NCBI GenBank assembly: GCA_030490835.1
Contig: CM059973.1
Coordinates: 58,036,008 to 58,100,007, forward strand
DNA length: 64,000 bases
Direction of reading: 5' to 3'
Source: Annona cherimola
Lineage: Eukaryota > Streptophyta > Magnoliopsida > Magnoliales > Annonaceae
The translations under genes were made by a program, and so were the position numbers. Position 1 is the stretch's first letter, and the number at the start of each line of letters is the position of its first letter. The notes under the pieces were generated by a model. It made no database searches. It saw only the letters and a program-made list of their open reading frames with translations, and was not told the DNA's origin. Of this stretch, positions 22,131 to 33,330 are shown in pieces.

Positions 22131-23398
22131 GCAAACTCTTCTGTTTGCCCCATTTGACAGACCGCTAGTGAATAATCAAATAAGTGTGGCAACGCATACT
22201 TATGATTCTTATGGAATAACTGAATATGTGGCCAATCATAGCTTAACTCCCTGGTTAAGAAAGGGAACACTCGAAGGATGGGCGCATCGTTTAATTGTAG
22301 CATGTGCAGAATTTGGAGTTGATTTGTCCTCCCAAAACTTTCAGCATCGCTAAAGATTGCTTCTTGTTTGAAGCCTTCGTTACCGACCCACCGGATTGCC
22401 TTTATGAAAGTTTTGGCTCCAAAGGTCTTGTATCCGTTGTCAGTCGGAGGGCATACTACGTCTGAAAGGTACTTCGTGACCATTTCAGGTTCAGGCAACC
22501 ATATAGCCAGGGGATCACTCCATGTACTGTCTCTGAGATAATTTACATAATGAGCAGTGGATTCTTGACTGTATTGTATTTCCCTCAAGTAATTACTAGG
22601 GAATTGCTCTCTTTGCCTTGACAAAAAGCGGACCAAGAACGCATCTATCAAGATGACCCACTCGGTAATTTCTTCCATACAATTATCTCGGTACCAGGAT
22701 ATCACTGATTCCCCCAGTGAGTACTGGAAGTATTCCACTCTGATCTCCCAGGATGCTGGCAGTGGTCGAGATTCTCGCAAATACGTGATGATGTGGTTTA
22801 CCGGTGACATCCCAACTTCAAACTTGGTGTAGTTAGGGATAAGCACCGAGGCTGTTCTTCGCCGCTTTGCAGGCTTGGATGCAGACGCATTTATATGATA
22901 GTAAGTTTCGGTTTCTCCTTTGTTGCTATCCAGGTCCCAAAATGGACCATCCTCAGGGAACTCACATGGAGTAATGTTTTGTAATTCCTCGAGAATGTAT
23001 CTTTCTTTTGCTGGTCGAGGTAATCTACCAGCAAGCCACTGATAGAATGAGAGTAGCAACTCGGGCTGCAGAAAGTCCATGATCAGGAATGGTTGCACCT
23101 GTGAGGATTGCCTCAAATGCCTTGAGAAGAAAGGGAGAACGACTTTATCCCTTATTCTTTTGTCTTCTCTGTATAAATTTTTGAGACATCTTTTTGTCCG
23201 TCTTAGGCTCGGTGGTTTTCGAACCACTTCCCAATCACCTTTTTCTGCAGTCTCAATTGTCACAACATTTGACGAAGCTTGCGCTGGAGGACTGAGTTTT
23301 ATAATCCCCTTGTCGATGTAATCTTGCAATATTGCTTGGAGATCCCAACACTTCTTAGTGGGGTGACCGACATATCGGTGGTAATTGCAATATCGCTA
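22112..23398 (-). pseudogene. Second gag-like module of element B
   Basis: This begins with the end of a knuckle-like RYCNYHRYVGHPTKKC motif (C-x2-H-x4-H-x4-C) interrupted upstream by TAG at 23396. The segment PLPASWEIRVEYFQYSL, SVISWYRDN, EWVILIDAFLVRFLSRQREQ has the Trp spacing of a retrotransposon gag domain, and it lies downstream of a complete first gag domain. A KRRR cluster near residue 155 may be a nuclear signal. The frame ends at 22112, where a one-base shift restores continuity. Assignment as a second gag copy is by pattern only. Confidence 0.6.
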
Positions 23399-25996
23399 TT
23401 GAGAAGTACGTCCAACTTCTTCTGGCCTTTTTGGGGCGGGCAACTCGAATAGCCCGGTCGACATGAGGTGCTGGAATAGCGTCTCCACGTCATCTTCCCC
23501 GAAGGCGTATTGGATTTCCTCTCTTCGGAAGGGTTTTGCAGGCTGCTCTTTTACAGGCGGCTTTGCTTTATCTGGCTGCTTCTTAACCTCTGTAGTGTTT
23601 GCAGAGGTCTCTCCAGCTTTCTTCTTCTTAAACGTAGCGGTTGTGGATGATTCCTTCTTCCAAGCTTTTTGTTGAGACAACAAATACTCTTTTCGACAAG
23701 CTTCTGTAGCTAGGGCCTGGAATGTACTTAGTAGTTCATTCATCAGCAATGAAATTTCCGTCTTGATGCCATTTCGGCAAAGATTGACCTTCATTGCTTG
23801 AGATAGGGGTGCTTGACATCGGTTAGCGGCCCTTTGTCATCTAGTGATGTAGTCTTCAACCGGCTCGTCCTTCTTTTGGGACAAGGTAGATAATTCTGAT
23901 AGTTGTACTTCTCGTGTAGTATCAATAAATCGGGAGGTGAACATTTCCTTCATCTCTTCCCATGTTTGCACTGAGCCGGTTGGGAGAGATATGTACCACT
24001 AGAAAGCATCACCAGAAAGAGTATTGGGAAACATTCGAAGACAAAAATTCGAATGGTGCGCCCAATTGCCCATGGCATAGTGGAATGATGCCAGGTGCTT
24101 TAACGCGCTCCCAGTCCCATCGAATTGGATCTTTGGTGGCTTCAAATCTCTAGGTAGCAGCTCCGCTTCAACCTCTGGGGGATAAGGCTTGTTGATTGTC
24201 GTTGTAGGGACCCCAGTGAGTTGAGGTGCCTGTCGACGAAGGCATTCGGCCACAAGCTGATGTATCATCTCCTTCTGTGCAATAAACCTGGGTGGAGACC
24301 CCATGGGTGTGTTTACCCATGCGTCTTGCGTTCGAGGGGTATTGATACGTAGGTTATTGAACTGCAGAAAGCCTTGCTCCAAATCTGTATTTTCATCTTC
24401 CTCGGTCCGCTGCCTGACTGGTTTCTCGGGCTGATGGACCGATTGACGATTCCTTGGTGATGGTGGTTGATGGGAACCTGATGTCTTGTTGCCTTGAGTT
24501 TTCATAGCCCGTTTCATACTCTTAATCTCCTCCCGGAGGTCATGAATGAGCTGAGACTTGGGTGTAAGAACCTCTTCTTCTTCGCCCACCATGTAAGAGG
24601 CTTCAAATTGACCTCTTGGGAGGGCGGCCCTGATCCCTTCAGGATGAGAGAGGCTACAGAATAGTGGCGTAATGGGCATTGCGGCTGCCCTTGACCGGGT
24701 CAACATCTCCGAAGCTTTGGAAGTGCTTGGCTGGGTGAGGTCCACTATGTTGACTTCCGTCGTTTGGAGGAGACGTCTCCTCGTTTTAGCTTCTCTCTTG
24801 AGGTGCGGCATCCGATGCTCTCCTCGGGATGGGGCCACGACAGGCGCATAAGTCATATCCTCTCTCAGTCTGATCAATGAGGCGAATTGATTTTCGTCTA
24901 TAAAGTTAGGGATCAGCCTCAGCACCGAACGTGGATACGTCGTATGGCGCCTCTGGGGATACTGCCACCCGCTAAAGAGTCTTGGCTTTTGAGGCGCTCT
25001 CAATTTGCGAGTGTTCTGTAGTGGCTTCTTTTGCGGCCTACCCCTTTGTCGGGGGTGTGAGAACAGCCTATGCCTTGGTCCTGGTGGCAGTGGCGATGAA
25101 GCCTTCAAGTTTAACCGGGAAGTTGTTTTCCCGAACTGCTTTTTCTGCTGCGCTTTTCTCCTTTGTTTCCTTGATACGTGATGAGGAACCGTCACTATGT
25201 TAGCAGTATCATAGTGACCTGGAGATTTGACTCTAGCTTGTGAGCTAGATGGAGCATGGGTTGACTGATAGGGCGAATGCGTCGGGTCAGGGATGACAAA
25301 TCGCAGGGTGCCTAAACCGGATCGGACAATAATAGGTCCTTGCGGCTTGAATTGGTCGTCCCCTCCATCGGCCAATGGAGCCTCCAGCTGAGAAAACTTG
25401 GTTTGTCTTCTTGACTCCTTCCGCTCTTGGGTGTCACTTTGGTTAAGTCGGGGGGCTAGGTCAACAACCCTTGAGGCAGCCCGACCAAATTGGCGAGTGA
25501 TGGTGCATCGAACAGGATTTGGCACAGTTTTGCCCCCTTTTCGGGGAACATTGGCTTCTGGGTAGCTAGTTGGCGCTAGCCGAGTTGCAGTAGATTGTCT
25601 CGCAGACCTTTTTATGGAATGGGATTGCAAAACAGGTTGTCCTGCAGGCTGTTGTGCTGCTGGTTGGGCTGGTGCAGCAAGCCGGTGGGCGGACTTCTTG
25701 GCATAGTCTGACTGTCGAGCAGGCGGGCCCATTCGGATGGGCGCCTGCAGAGACTTTGTTGGTTGAATAGGAGTGGTCTTCGAGCCTTGAACAATAAGAG
25801 GCTCCTTGAGTAGTGCAGATCGGTCTCTTCTTTGCTTGATCGCTGCAGGAGAGTAGTCAACGTGTCGATAGACACGGTGCTCCGGCTTCTCTGGTACACG
25901 AATAAAATGATGCGGGATAGCCGCATCCATGTGGTCTGGCTCAGAAATGACAAAACCACCATTAGGCAAAAATCCAAAATCCATCGAATGTGCCAT
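23396..25996 (-). pseudogene. Gag of element B, three nonsense codons
   Basis: A long basic, Pro/Gln-rich N-terminus (residues 1-450) leads to a coiled segment (HDLREEIKSMKRAMK) and a Ty3-type gag core (KIQFDGTGSALKHLASFHYA; WYISLPTGSVQTWEEM; ITR then QRAANRC). Stops lie at 23999 (before WYISL), at about 23837 (TGA where relatives have Trp) and at 23396 before the knuckle-like motif. Gag forms the virus-like particle around the RNA genome. The start at 25996 is 95 bp from the PBS, in line with a short leader. No other start upstream is possible before the LTR. Confidence 0.85.
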
Positions 25997-26090
25997 GAAA
26001 TCTGCAAAGGAGCATTTCAGAGTGTTAGGTTCGAGAAAATAAGCATATAAAGACCATAGTTTTCAGCTCTTAAAGATAAAGGGAGAATGT

Positions 26091-26108
26091 TTCACGTCGG
26101 GTTCACCA
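26091..26108 (-). other. Primer binding site of element B
   Basis: TGGTGAACCCGACGTGAA on the minus strand, two bases from the 5' LTR end, with the TGG that pairs with tRNA CCA. I could not assign the tRNA with certainty. Confidence 0.7.
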
Positions 26109-26449
26109 TTTGTTCCGGCCTCATGAGAAAAATATTATTTGGTTAAAGGTAAAATTGTTTCCCTGCGGCTTTGAGAATAAATGCTTAATTAATTTCCCAA
26201 CAAAATCTTAAAGCATCCAGTCCTTTAACCAAGTCCGAAAAGTACATCACAGAAATATTTTGCATTGTGTTCCACATTCTGATTTTACATCTCTAACGAG
26301 AAAATCCTTGATTAAAAGAGCTGAATACAATGGTCCATAAAAAAATGCTTAATAATAATGAAGTGCGTAGAAGATCCTTCTACGTCTTTACAAGTGCACG
26401 AAAAATCGTGTCTAATAAAAATATAAAGTTAAATGAGTACACTTCGCCC

Positions 26450-28945
26450 CGCGCCGTGACTCGAATGTGAGGTATATGACGCCACGCGGCATATCTTAAA
26501 TATGAAGTACATGACGCCGCGCGCCATGACTTAAATATGAGGTACATGACGCCGCGCGCCATGACTTAAACATGAGATACATGACGCCGCGCGCCATGAC
26601 TTAAATGTGAGGTACATGACGTCACGCGCCATGTCTTAAATGTGAGGTTCATGACGCCACGCGCCATGACTTGAATATGAGGTACATGACGCCACGCGCC
26701 ATGACTTGAATATGAGTTTACGCTTAGCCCGTCGACCAGCGATGACTCGGTTTGGGAACTAGTGAGGGGCCCGTCGGCTACACTAGTGACCCTACACAGC
26801 AAACTAAGTGCGCTCTTAGCTTTTGGATTTACACGGCAGACCAGCGTGTCCCGCTTTCAGCTTCTGTATTTGTACAAGAAACTAGCGTCTCCCGCTTTCA
26901 GCCTCTGGATTTACACAGCAGACCAGCGTGTCCCGCTTTCAGCTTCTGTACTTGTACAAGAAACCAGCGTCTCCCGCTTTCAGCCTCTGGATTGAACAAT
27001 TGGGTGGTTTTACCAAGAAATGGATTTAACCGAATTTAAAAAGTATGTTTGGGTCATTTTTGACCAATTAAAAAGGTTTGGGCCCAACTGGGCTTGTTGA
27101 AAAGAGTTTGGGCCTTCTTGGGCTTTTTGGAGGATTTTAAGCTATCTCAGGCTTTTTGGAGATTTTTGAGCTATCTTGGGCTTTGTGGAGATTTTTGAGC
27201 CATCTTGGGCTTTTTGGAGATTTTTGTGCCATCTTGGGCTTTCTGGAGATTTTTGAGCTATCTTGGGCTTTGTGGAGATTTTTGGGCCGTCTTGGGCTTT
27301 TTTGAGCCATCTTGGGCTTTTTGGAGGGTTTTGGGCCATCTTGGGCTTTTTGGAGAGTTTTGAGCCATCTTGGGCTTTTTGGAGGGATTTGGGCCATCTT
27401 GGGCTTTTTGGAGATTTTTAAGTCATCTTGGGCTTTTTGAAGAGTTTTGGGCCTATTAAGGTTTTTTTGGAAGGTTTTGGGCCATCTCGGGCTTTTCTGA
27501 GCCATATTGGGCTTTTTGGAGAGTTTTGGGCCTATTAAGGCTTTTTGGAGGGTTTTGGGCCATCTCGGGCTTTTCTGAGCCATCTTGGGCTTTTTGGAGA
27601 GTTTTGAGCCATCTTGGGCTTTTCGGAGAGCTTTGGGCTATTTTGGGCTTGCTCGGACATTAAGGCTCGGATTGAGCGAAGAGGTCATATATATATATAT
27701 ATATATTCTTTTTTGTATATATATAATAGAAAGGTACTTAGCCCTGCGCATCAACTTAACCCACTGTTTGTGGAGTATCTACTTAGGCAAAAGTATATGA
27801 AAATTCTTTTTTTTTTTATAATATATATTTTTTAAAGTCTAAAAATATATATATATTTTTTGGGGCCCATGGGGCAAATACATATAATTTTTTTTTGAAG
27901 GCCCGTGGGACAAAATATTCATTTTTGAAGGCCCGCGGGGCATTTATATAATCTCGAAGTCAAAATCTTAATTTTTGGATGCGGGCGGGACATCTATGTA
28001 ATTTTAGAAATCAAAATATTGATTTTTTTTTATGCCTTTGAATATATATGTGTATTTTGATATATTTTATAGAAAATACTCATATATCTATTTTTATTTT
28101 TAAATGAGAAAATATACTTATCCCGTGTGTCAATTCAACCCGCCAATCGGGGAGTATCCACGTTGGGAAAAGTAGTTTTTTGAAAAAATAATATGTATAT
28201 ATATATAATATACACATATATATATATTTTTATTTTATTTTTAAAGGAGAAAAATACTTAACCCGCGTGTCAATTCAACCCGCCAGTCGGGGAGTATCCA
28301 CGTTGGGAAAAGTAGTTTTTGAAAAATAATATGTATATATATATTTATATATATATAATATACACATATATATTTTTATTTTATTTTTAAAGGAGAAAAA
28401 TACTTAACCCGCGCGTCAATTCAACCCGCTAGTCGGGGAGTATCCACGTTGGGAAAAGTAGTTTTTTTTTTTGAAAATAATATATATATATTTATATATA
28501 TATATAAAAGAAAGAAACTCTCTTTTTTTTTAACTAAAAAAAAAATAAATTTGGAGAACTTACGTTCTCTCTTTAGCGCGGGAGAGCTCTCTGTAAAAGA
28601 AAGAGAAAAAAAAAATATATGGGGGACCCGTTCTCTTTTCAGCGCAGGAGAGCTCTCGTTCCCCGTCCTCAAATTTTCTCTCCTTTTCTTCTCGTGTTGC
28701 GCTCCAACTCTCTCCCTCCTTTTTTTTTAACTAAAAAAATGTAGAGAACTTCGTTGAGTTCTCCGCTCAAAGTTCTCCTCTTCCCCCAAATGAGAAGCTT
28801 CAAGTGGGTATTTATAAGATTTTTGCTGGCTCGAAACGGGTTCAGCGGCTGCTGTCGTTCCCGCGGAACCACCTCTACGCGGAACTCACATTTCCGCGGA
28901 ACCCCATTCCGCGGAACTACCTCTACGCGGAACTTACGTTTTCGC
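26450..28945 (-). repeat. Tandem arrays TR1-TR5 of the B 5' LTR
   Basis: TR1 26450-26720, TR2 26810-26993, TR3 27105-27655, TR4 28080-28510, TR5 28858-28945, in the same order as in the 3' LTR. TR5 has one more CCGCGGAAC block than the 3' LTR. TR1 differs in unit make-up. Confidence 0.85.
28809..28816 (-). promoter_or_regulatory. TATA box of B 5' LTR
   Basis: TATAAATA on the minus strand in the same context as 9563-9570. It would drive transcription of the element leftward. Confidence 0.65.
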
Positions 28946-29344
28946 GGAACCCGAGCTAGTGCCCATTGGTCGCATGTCTTGGTGAGTTCCGCGGCTGTGT
29001 TAGCGACCATATTTGCTTCCGTGGAGACAAAAGCTGGTAATCGGTGCCTGACATATTTTGTGCATGCAAACACGCTATCTCCTGCAACTCCAGAGCTGGT
29101 GGCCTTGAGGTAAATAGACGACGTAGCTCCCGACCGGTGGCAGCGTGACCAGCGGCCTGGCGCATGCGTGCCGTAGCTCTGGATTGATAGTCTTCCTATC
29201 TCCGTCTCCGGGACTTGCATTTGCTTTAGATATTCTTCTCATGCGGTAGACGCTGGAGAGAGATTTGAGTGTGCAAGGAGGGATTTGAGGGTTTTTGGTT
29301 TCTGCAGCCGGGTAGGGAACGGTGGAGAGAGGCAAGGACGGCGT

Positions 29345-29917
29345 TCAGTCACCTGTTGAATTGCTTCGGATGTTCGTCTTGATTGGATTGCTTTTGGATC
29401 TCTCCTTTGCGGACGAATTAGCCTCCAAATCGTCCACCTGCAGAAACGAATTCCAGCTGGTAAGCCCTCCTTCCGTGCTGTTGCCTTTGGCTTCGGTGAA
29501 CGCCGACTCTTCTACCCCGAGCGGTTCATCAGCGGCAAGGAGGACGCTGCCAACGACTTTGCTCGCAGCTGAGTACTCGTCCGCCGCGGAACCACCCAGC
29601 TTAGACAGGTTAATCGCCTCCGACGCCGATTCCTTGTCCGTCTCAGTGGCGCGGCACCTTAGGAAGCTTTCCTGCGGCAGCGGCCCGGATCTGGTCTTGA
29701 TCCGATTCAACCCCAGCGACGCAGCGACCATCGGCAAGGCGTCCTTCATCTCCAGCGGGTCCTTCCAGATCTTAGAGGTTGACGAAGGAGATTCAAAGCC
29801 GGAAGGGGAATCCACCGGCTGCGGCTGCAGCTGCTCTGTTGCTCTATCGCTTTGGCGCTGCTCTCCTATTGGTTCCAGCTTCTTCCAGTTCGCGTAGAGA
29901 ACTGCTTGCTCCTCCAA
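29345..29917 (-). pseudogene. Unidentified coding-like fragment, second LTR copy
   Basis: Homologue of 10066-10620. Here the frame is open over 190 residues (MEEQAVLYANWKKLEP... to RSNSTGD), longer than in the 3' LTR. Ser-rich with acidic patches, no recognised domain. Confidence 0.4.
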
Positions 29918-30003
29918 TTTGCTTTGTGCAAGCGATACAGGTCAGCATCTCTCTCTCTTCCTTTCTCTCTCTCTCTCTCTTTTTTTTCTCTTGTCACTCA
30001 CAG

Positions 30004-30217
30004 AGGCACCAGATCTCCCTGCCTTCCTTCCACGGCCATTTCCCCGTCCAAATCTTTCTTCAAGTCAACGGTTCTCATTCCCGTGATCAGCTCGAACAAC
30101 ACAACTCCGAAGCTATCCATATCGCTCTTCTCCGTTAGCTGAATCGAACGGTGATAGTCCGGGCCCAAGTACCCCGGCGTGCCTTGTGGTCCTGTCCACA
30201 CATATGTCAGCGTCGAC
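30004..30217 (-). pseudogene. Receptor-like kinase fragment, second LTR copy
   Basis: Same GTPGYLGPDYHRS and SFGVVLFELITG motifs as 10712-10925, including the same changes from the family consensus. This shows these changes predate insertion of B. Confidence 0.75.
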
Positions 30218-30449
30218 CCCAGGCACTCCGCCATCTCCTCCGCCACCATCCGTTCCTTCACTTCCGCGTACGACAGCATGGGCCTGCTCACCAGCGACGT
30301 CTCCTAGGAAGGTGAGGCTCCTGCTGAAGGGCATCGCGTACAGAAAGGTGGGGAGCTTACGATTGTTGGCACGCAGAGAAGGCTTGTTCCCTATGTGGGC
30401 GTCTCGCTCTCTCCGCTGCACTGCTATCTTCCGTCGTGCGCTGATTTCG

Positions 30450-30870
30450 AAGACACCGATGAGTCCGAGGACGTCGATCTCAACCACGACTGCGACTCGT
30501 CGGTGGATCACTATTCCTACGATGAGTTCCGCATCTACGAGTTCAAGGTGCGCCATTGTTCCCGCGGCCGCTCGTAGGACTGGACCGAGTGCCCGTTCGC
30601 CCATCCGGGGGAGAAGGCCCGCCGGCGGGACCCGCAGAAGTACCACTACTCCGGCACGGCGAGCCCGGACTTCCGGAAGGGGAGCTGCAAGCGCGGGGAC
30701 TGCTGCGAGTTCGCTCATGGGGTGTTCGAATGCTGGCTCCACCGATCGCGCTACCGGACGCAGCCCTGCAAGGACGGGACGGCCTACAGGCGCCGCGTTT
30801 GCTTCTTTGCGCACACCCCGCAGCAGCTATGCGTGCTCCCGCCGCAGCAGCAGCAGAGCTCAAGGGGGGT
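30450..30870 (+). pseudogene. CCCH zinc-finger fragment, second LTR copy
   Basis: Same fragment as 11160-11560 but with [11 protein letters not shown] (closer to the family) and a longer C-terminal piece ([17 protein letters not shown]), which the 3' LTR copy lost. A TAG at 30577 precedes DWTECPFAH. The first Cys of finger 1 is Ser in both copies. Confidence 0.85.
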
Positions 30871-30943
30871 TGAGACCATGGCTGATTCGTACGACGGTTC
30901 GCCGCTCCGCCAGGTGATGGAGATAGGCTCTTGCTACACGTCC

Positions 30944-31307
30944 AAGTCGCCGTTCGCCGCTGCCATACTCATCTGCCAAGCGTGCCAGTTCAATCATCTC
31001 TTCACTTTGGACGCGGCCAACTGGCACATGGAGTCCCACAAAGCTTAGGCCCTCTTGTTCTTGAGGATGGATGCCCAAGTAGCCCCTCCTCTCCCGATCC
31101 TTTTGTATCAGATCTTCGCTTGATGATCTCTCTAGCTCTTGCCTTGGCATTCTTTTCGCCACCTCTGATCTGAATCTTTCTATTCCGAGTTCATCTATCA
31201 GCCACATCATTCGGCACTTCTGCCGGTTTCCTCTTGCCCCAAGATTCCCGGAATGCTTCAAGCACTGCTTTGCATAAAGGGACCACATCATCTCCAGAGA
31301 CCCATGC
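30944..31307 (-). pseudogene. Nitrite reductase fragment, 3' part, second LTR copy
   Basis: NLGARGNRQKCRMMWLIDEL through [14 protein letters not shown] to EYGSGERRL. Matches 11633-12000. Cut on its 5' side by the SIRE-type insertion at 31308; the rest is at 42103-42241. Confidence 0.85.
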
Positions 31308-31578
31308 TGTTGGTCCCGAGTTGATGGCCTAACCCAAGAGGGGAGGGGTGAATTGGGTTCTTTAAAATTTCTTTTGTAAACTTAAAAATCTTAACCCCTT
31401 GAAAAGGTTAATCCCCTTTTTAAGCGAATGGAGAGCAAATAAGATAAAGCAGTAAAAATAAGTAGAACACAAGATTTATAGTGGTTCGGGCAAACCTTCC
31501 CTACTCCACTCTTCCAAGCTCACACTCCGTTGTGACTTGGGTTCCACTATGTATTCCACGAATACACTTAGAGTCACC

Positions 31579-31718
31579 GCTCTCTTCTAGATTCAAAGCT
31601 CTAGGGGGCATAACAACTAGAGCCACTTGCTCTCTTCTAGATTCAAAGCTCTAGGGGGCATATACAACTAGAGCCACTTGCTCTCTTCTAGATTCAAAGC
31701 TCTAGGGGGCATATACAA
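31579..31718 (+). repeat. 50-51-bp tandem repeat in SIRE LTR
   Basis: Three units beginning GCTCTCTTCTAGATTCAAAG, at 31579, 31629 and 31680 (last partial). The same block is at 40658-40797 in the other LTR. Confidence 0.85.
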
Positions 31719-32054
31719 TCACTTGCACAAGTAGGTGATGAGTCTCACTCCAATCACACCCTACTTTGCATATACTTGATCTTAGCTACCCAAGCTAAAT
31801 CAAGATTTATATAACAAGACAATGAAATAAATGAAACTACACTTTACAGATTTGTGTAGGCAGATTGAGCTCGAGGAAGAAATCAAAGGCAGCTTGGATG
31901 ATGATCGTTGAAGCAACTTGCAGTTTGAAGCTCTTTCTTCCTTTGAATCACTCAAATATGGAGAAAAGGAATTTGAAAGTCTTTCTTGCACTTCTTTTCT
32001 CTCTATGATCCTTAGTGTAGTGTGTATTGTATCTTCTCACGTTCATTTGAATGT

Positions 32055-32066
32055 CTTTTTATAGAG
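32055..32066 (-). promoter_or_regulatory. TATA box of SIRE 3' LTR
   Basis: CTCTATAAAAAG on the minus strand, with a match at 41134-41145 in the 5' LTR, which would be the one used for genomic RNA. Confidence 0.6.
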
Positions 32067-32144
32067 TGAGAAAGATTGGAACGTTGTAGGAGTGGTTGTC
32101 GCGCAATAAATGAACTCCAACGTTCAAAAATTCGAACGTTATAC

Positions 32145-32905
32145 TCCAAGTCGAAGATGGAGTCGACTTGGCCTGCGACTTGGCTTCCAAGTCGCACCTG
32201 GAGTCGACTTGGCCTGCGACTCCAGTTCTTCCAGATTCCAAGTCTGAGTCTTTGGTCGACTTGGCTTTGGACTTCGACTCAAGTCGATCCTGAAGTCGAC
32301 TTGACTTGCGACTTGACTCGACTTTTGCTGGAAATGCTTTGAGCTTCTTTTGATCTGCTTTTTCATCCTTGGTTTTCTTTCTTTTGAATAAGCTTGAGAA
32401 CTTGTGGTTGACTTGATAGACTTGATTTGATGTTGATCTTGAATCCTTGCTTTGATCTTCGAGAACCTTGAGTTGTTCTTGAAAATGGTCCTTGCATCCT
32501 TTTTGGATTTGATTATTCTCAATTTGATCTTTTGGATAAGCTTGGAAATACAAACTTCAAGTCTGAAATCCTCAAGTCGAAGTTGGAGTCGACTTGGTCT
32601 GCGACTTCGCCCAAGTCGCACATGGAGTCGACTTCGTCTGCGACTTTGCCATGTTCGTGAACCAGATTTCAGCGCTGGACACTTTTGGTCGTTTGAGGTC
32701 GATTCCGAAGTCGACTTCGTCTGCGACTTGACTACCCAAGTCGCAAGTGGAGTCGACTTGACTTGCGACTTCACCTGTCAGTCCTTCCATTTTCAAATCT
32801 GTCCACCTGTGGCCATTCCAAGTCCCTAGAGAAGTCGACTTGGGTATCGACTTCGTACCAAGTCGAAGTCCGAGTCGACTTGGTGATCGACTTGGTCTCT
32901 TTGCT
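32145..32905. repeat. AAGTCGACTT palindromic repeats of SIRE LTR
   Basis: More than a dozen short units around GAGTCGACTT and GACTTGGCCTGCGACTTGG, in two clusters (32145-32335 and 32565-32905). The core AAGTCGACTT is its own reverse complement. The other LTR has the same at 41224-41984, and a third cluster lies inside the element at 35255-35425. Sireviruses are known for dense palindromic motifs in LTRs. Confidence 0.8.
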
Positions 32906-33018
32906 TTCCTTAAACACTTGGCAAACTTATTAGTATTCTTTTTAACCTCAAATTAGTTCTTGTTAATCATCAAAACTTACACTTTGGCCAATTTTGTTTT
33001 GAGTCATTGTTTCCAACA

Positions 33019-33034
33019 ATCTCCCCCTTTTTGA
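33019..33034 (-). other. Polypurine tract of SIRE-type element
   Basis: TCAAAAAGGGGGAGAT on the minus strand, directly next to the 3' LTR. Confidence 0.85.
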
Positions 33035-33330
33035 TGATTGACAAAACTACATTTGAGTTGATACCTTTTTGAGTATTTAAGCAAGTTCATGTAAAAAACA
33101 GAGCATTCAAACATATTACCATAGAAAGCAGAGCATATACATATTCATGACAGAGCATTATTTTCATAATTCACTCAAAATATTCATGTCAAGCATAAAA
33201 CATCTTTCATGTATATCTGTTTCATTTTTACAAAATGCAATGAAAACAAAATGAAACCTAGATACAAGTTACCCAACCCAAAACGAAAAGAAACTCTAAC
33301 TCTTAAACCGATCTTTTCTCCCCCTTTTTG

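Larger units (their letters stand above)
31308..33018 (-). repeat. 3' LTR of SIRE-type element
   Basis: 1711 bp, same length as the 5' LTR. Mismatches noted: C at the position equal to T in GGTTGATTTGATAG (41480s), and GGCCAA versus GGTCAA near the right end. It contains a 50-bp repeat, a TATA box (CTCTATAAAAAG on minus, 32055-32066) and many GTCGAC-centred repeats. Confidence 0.95.
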
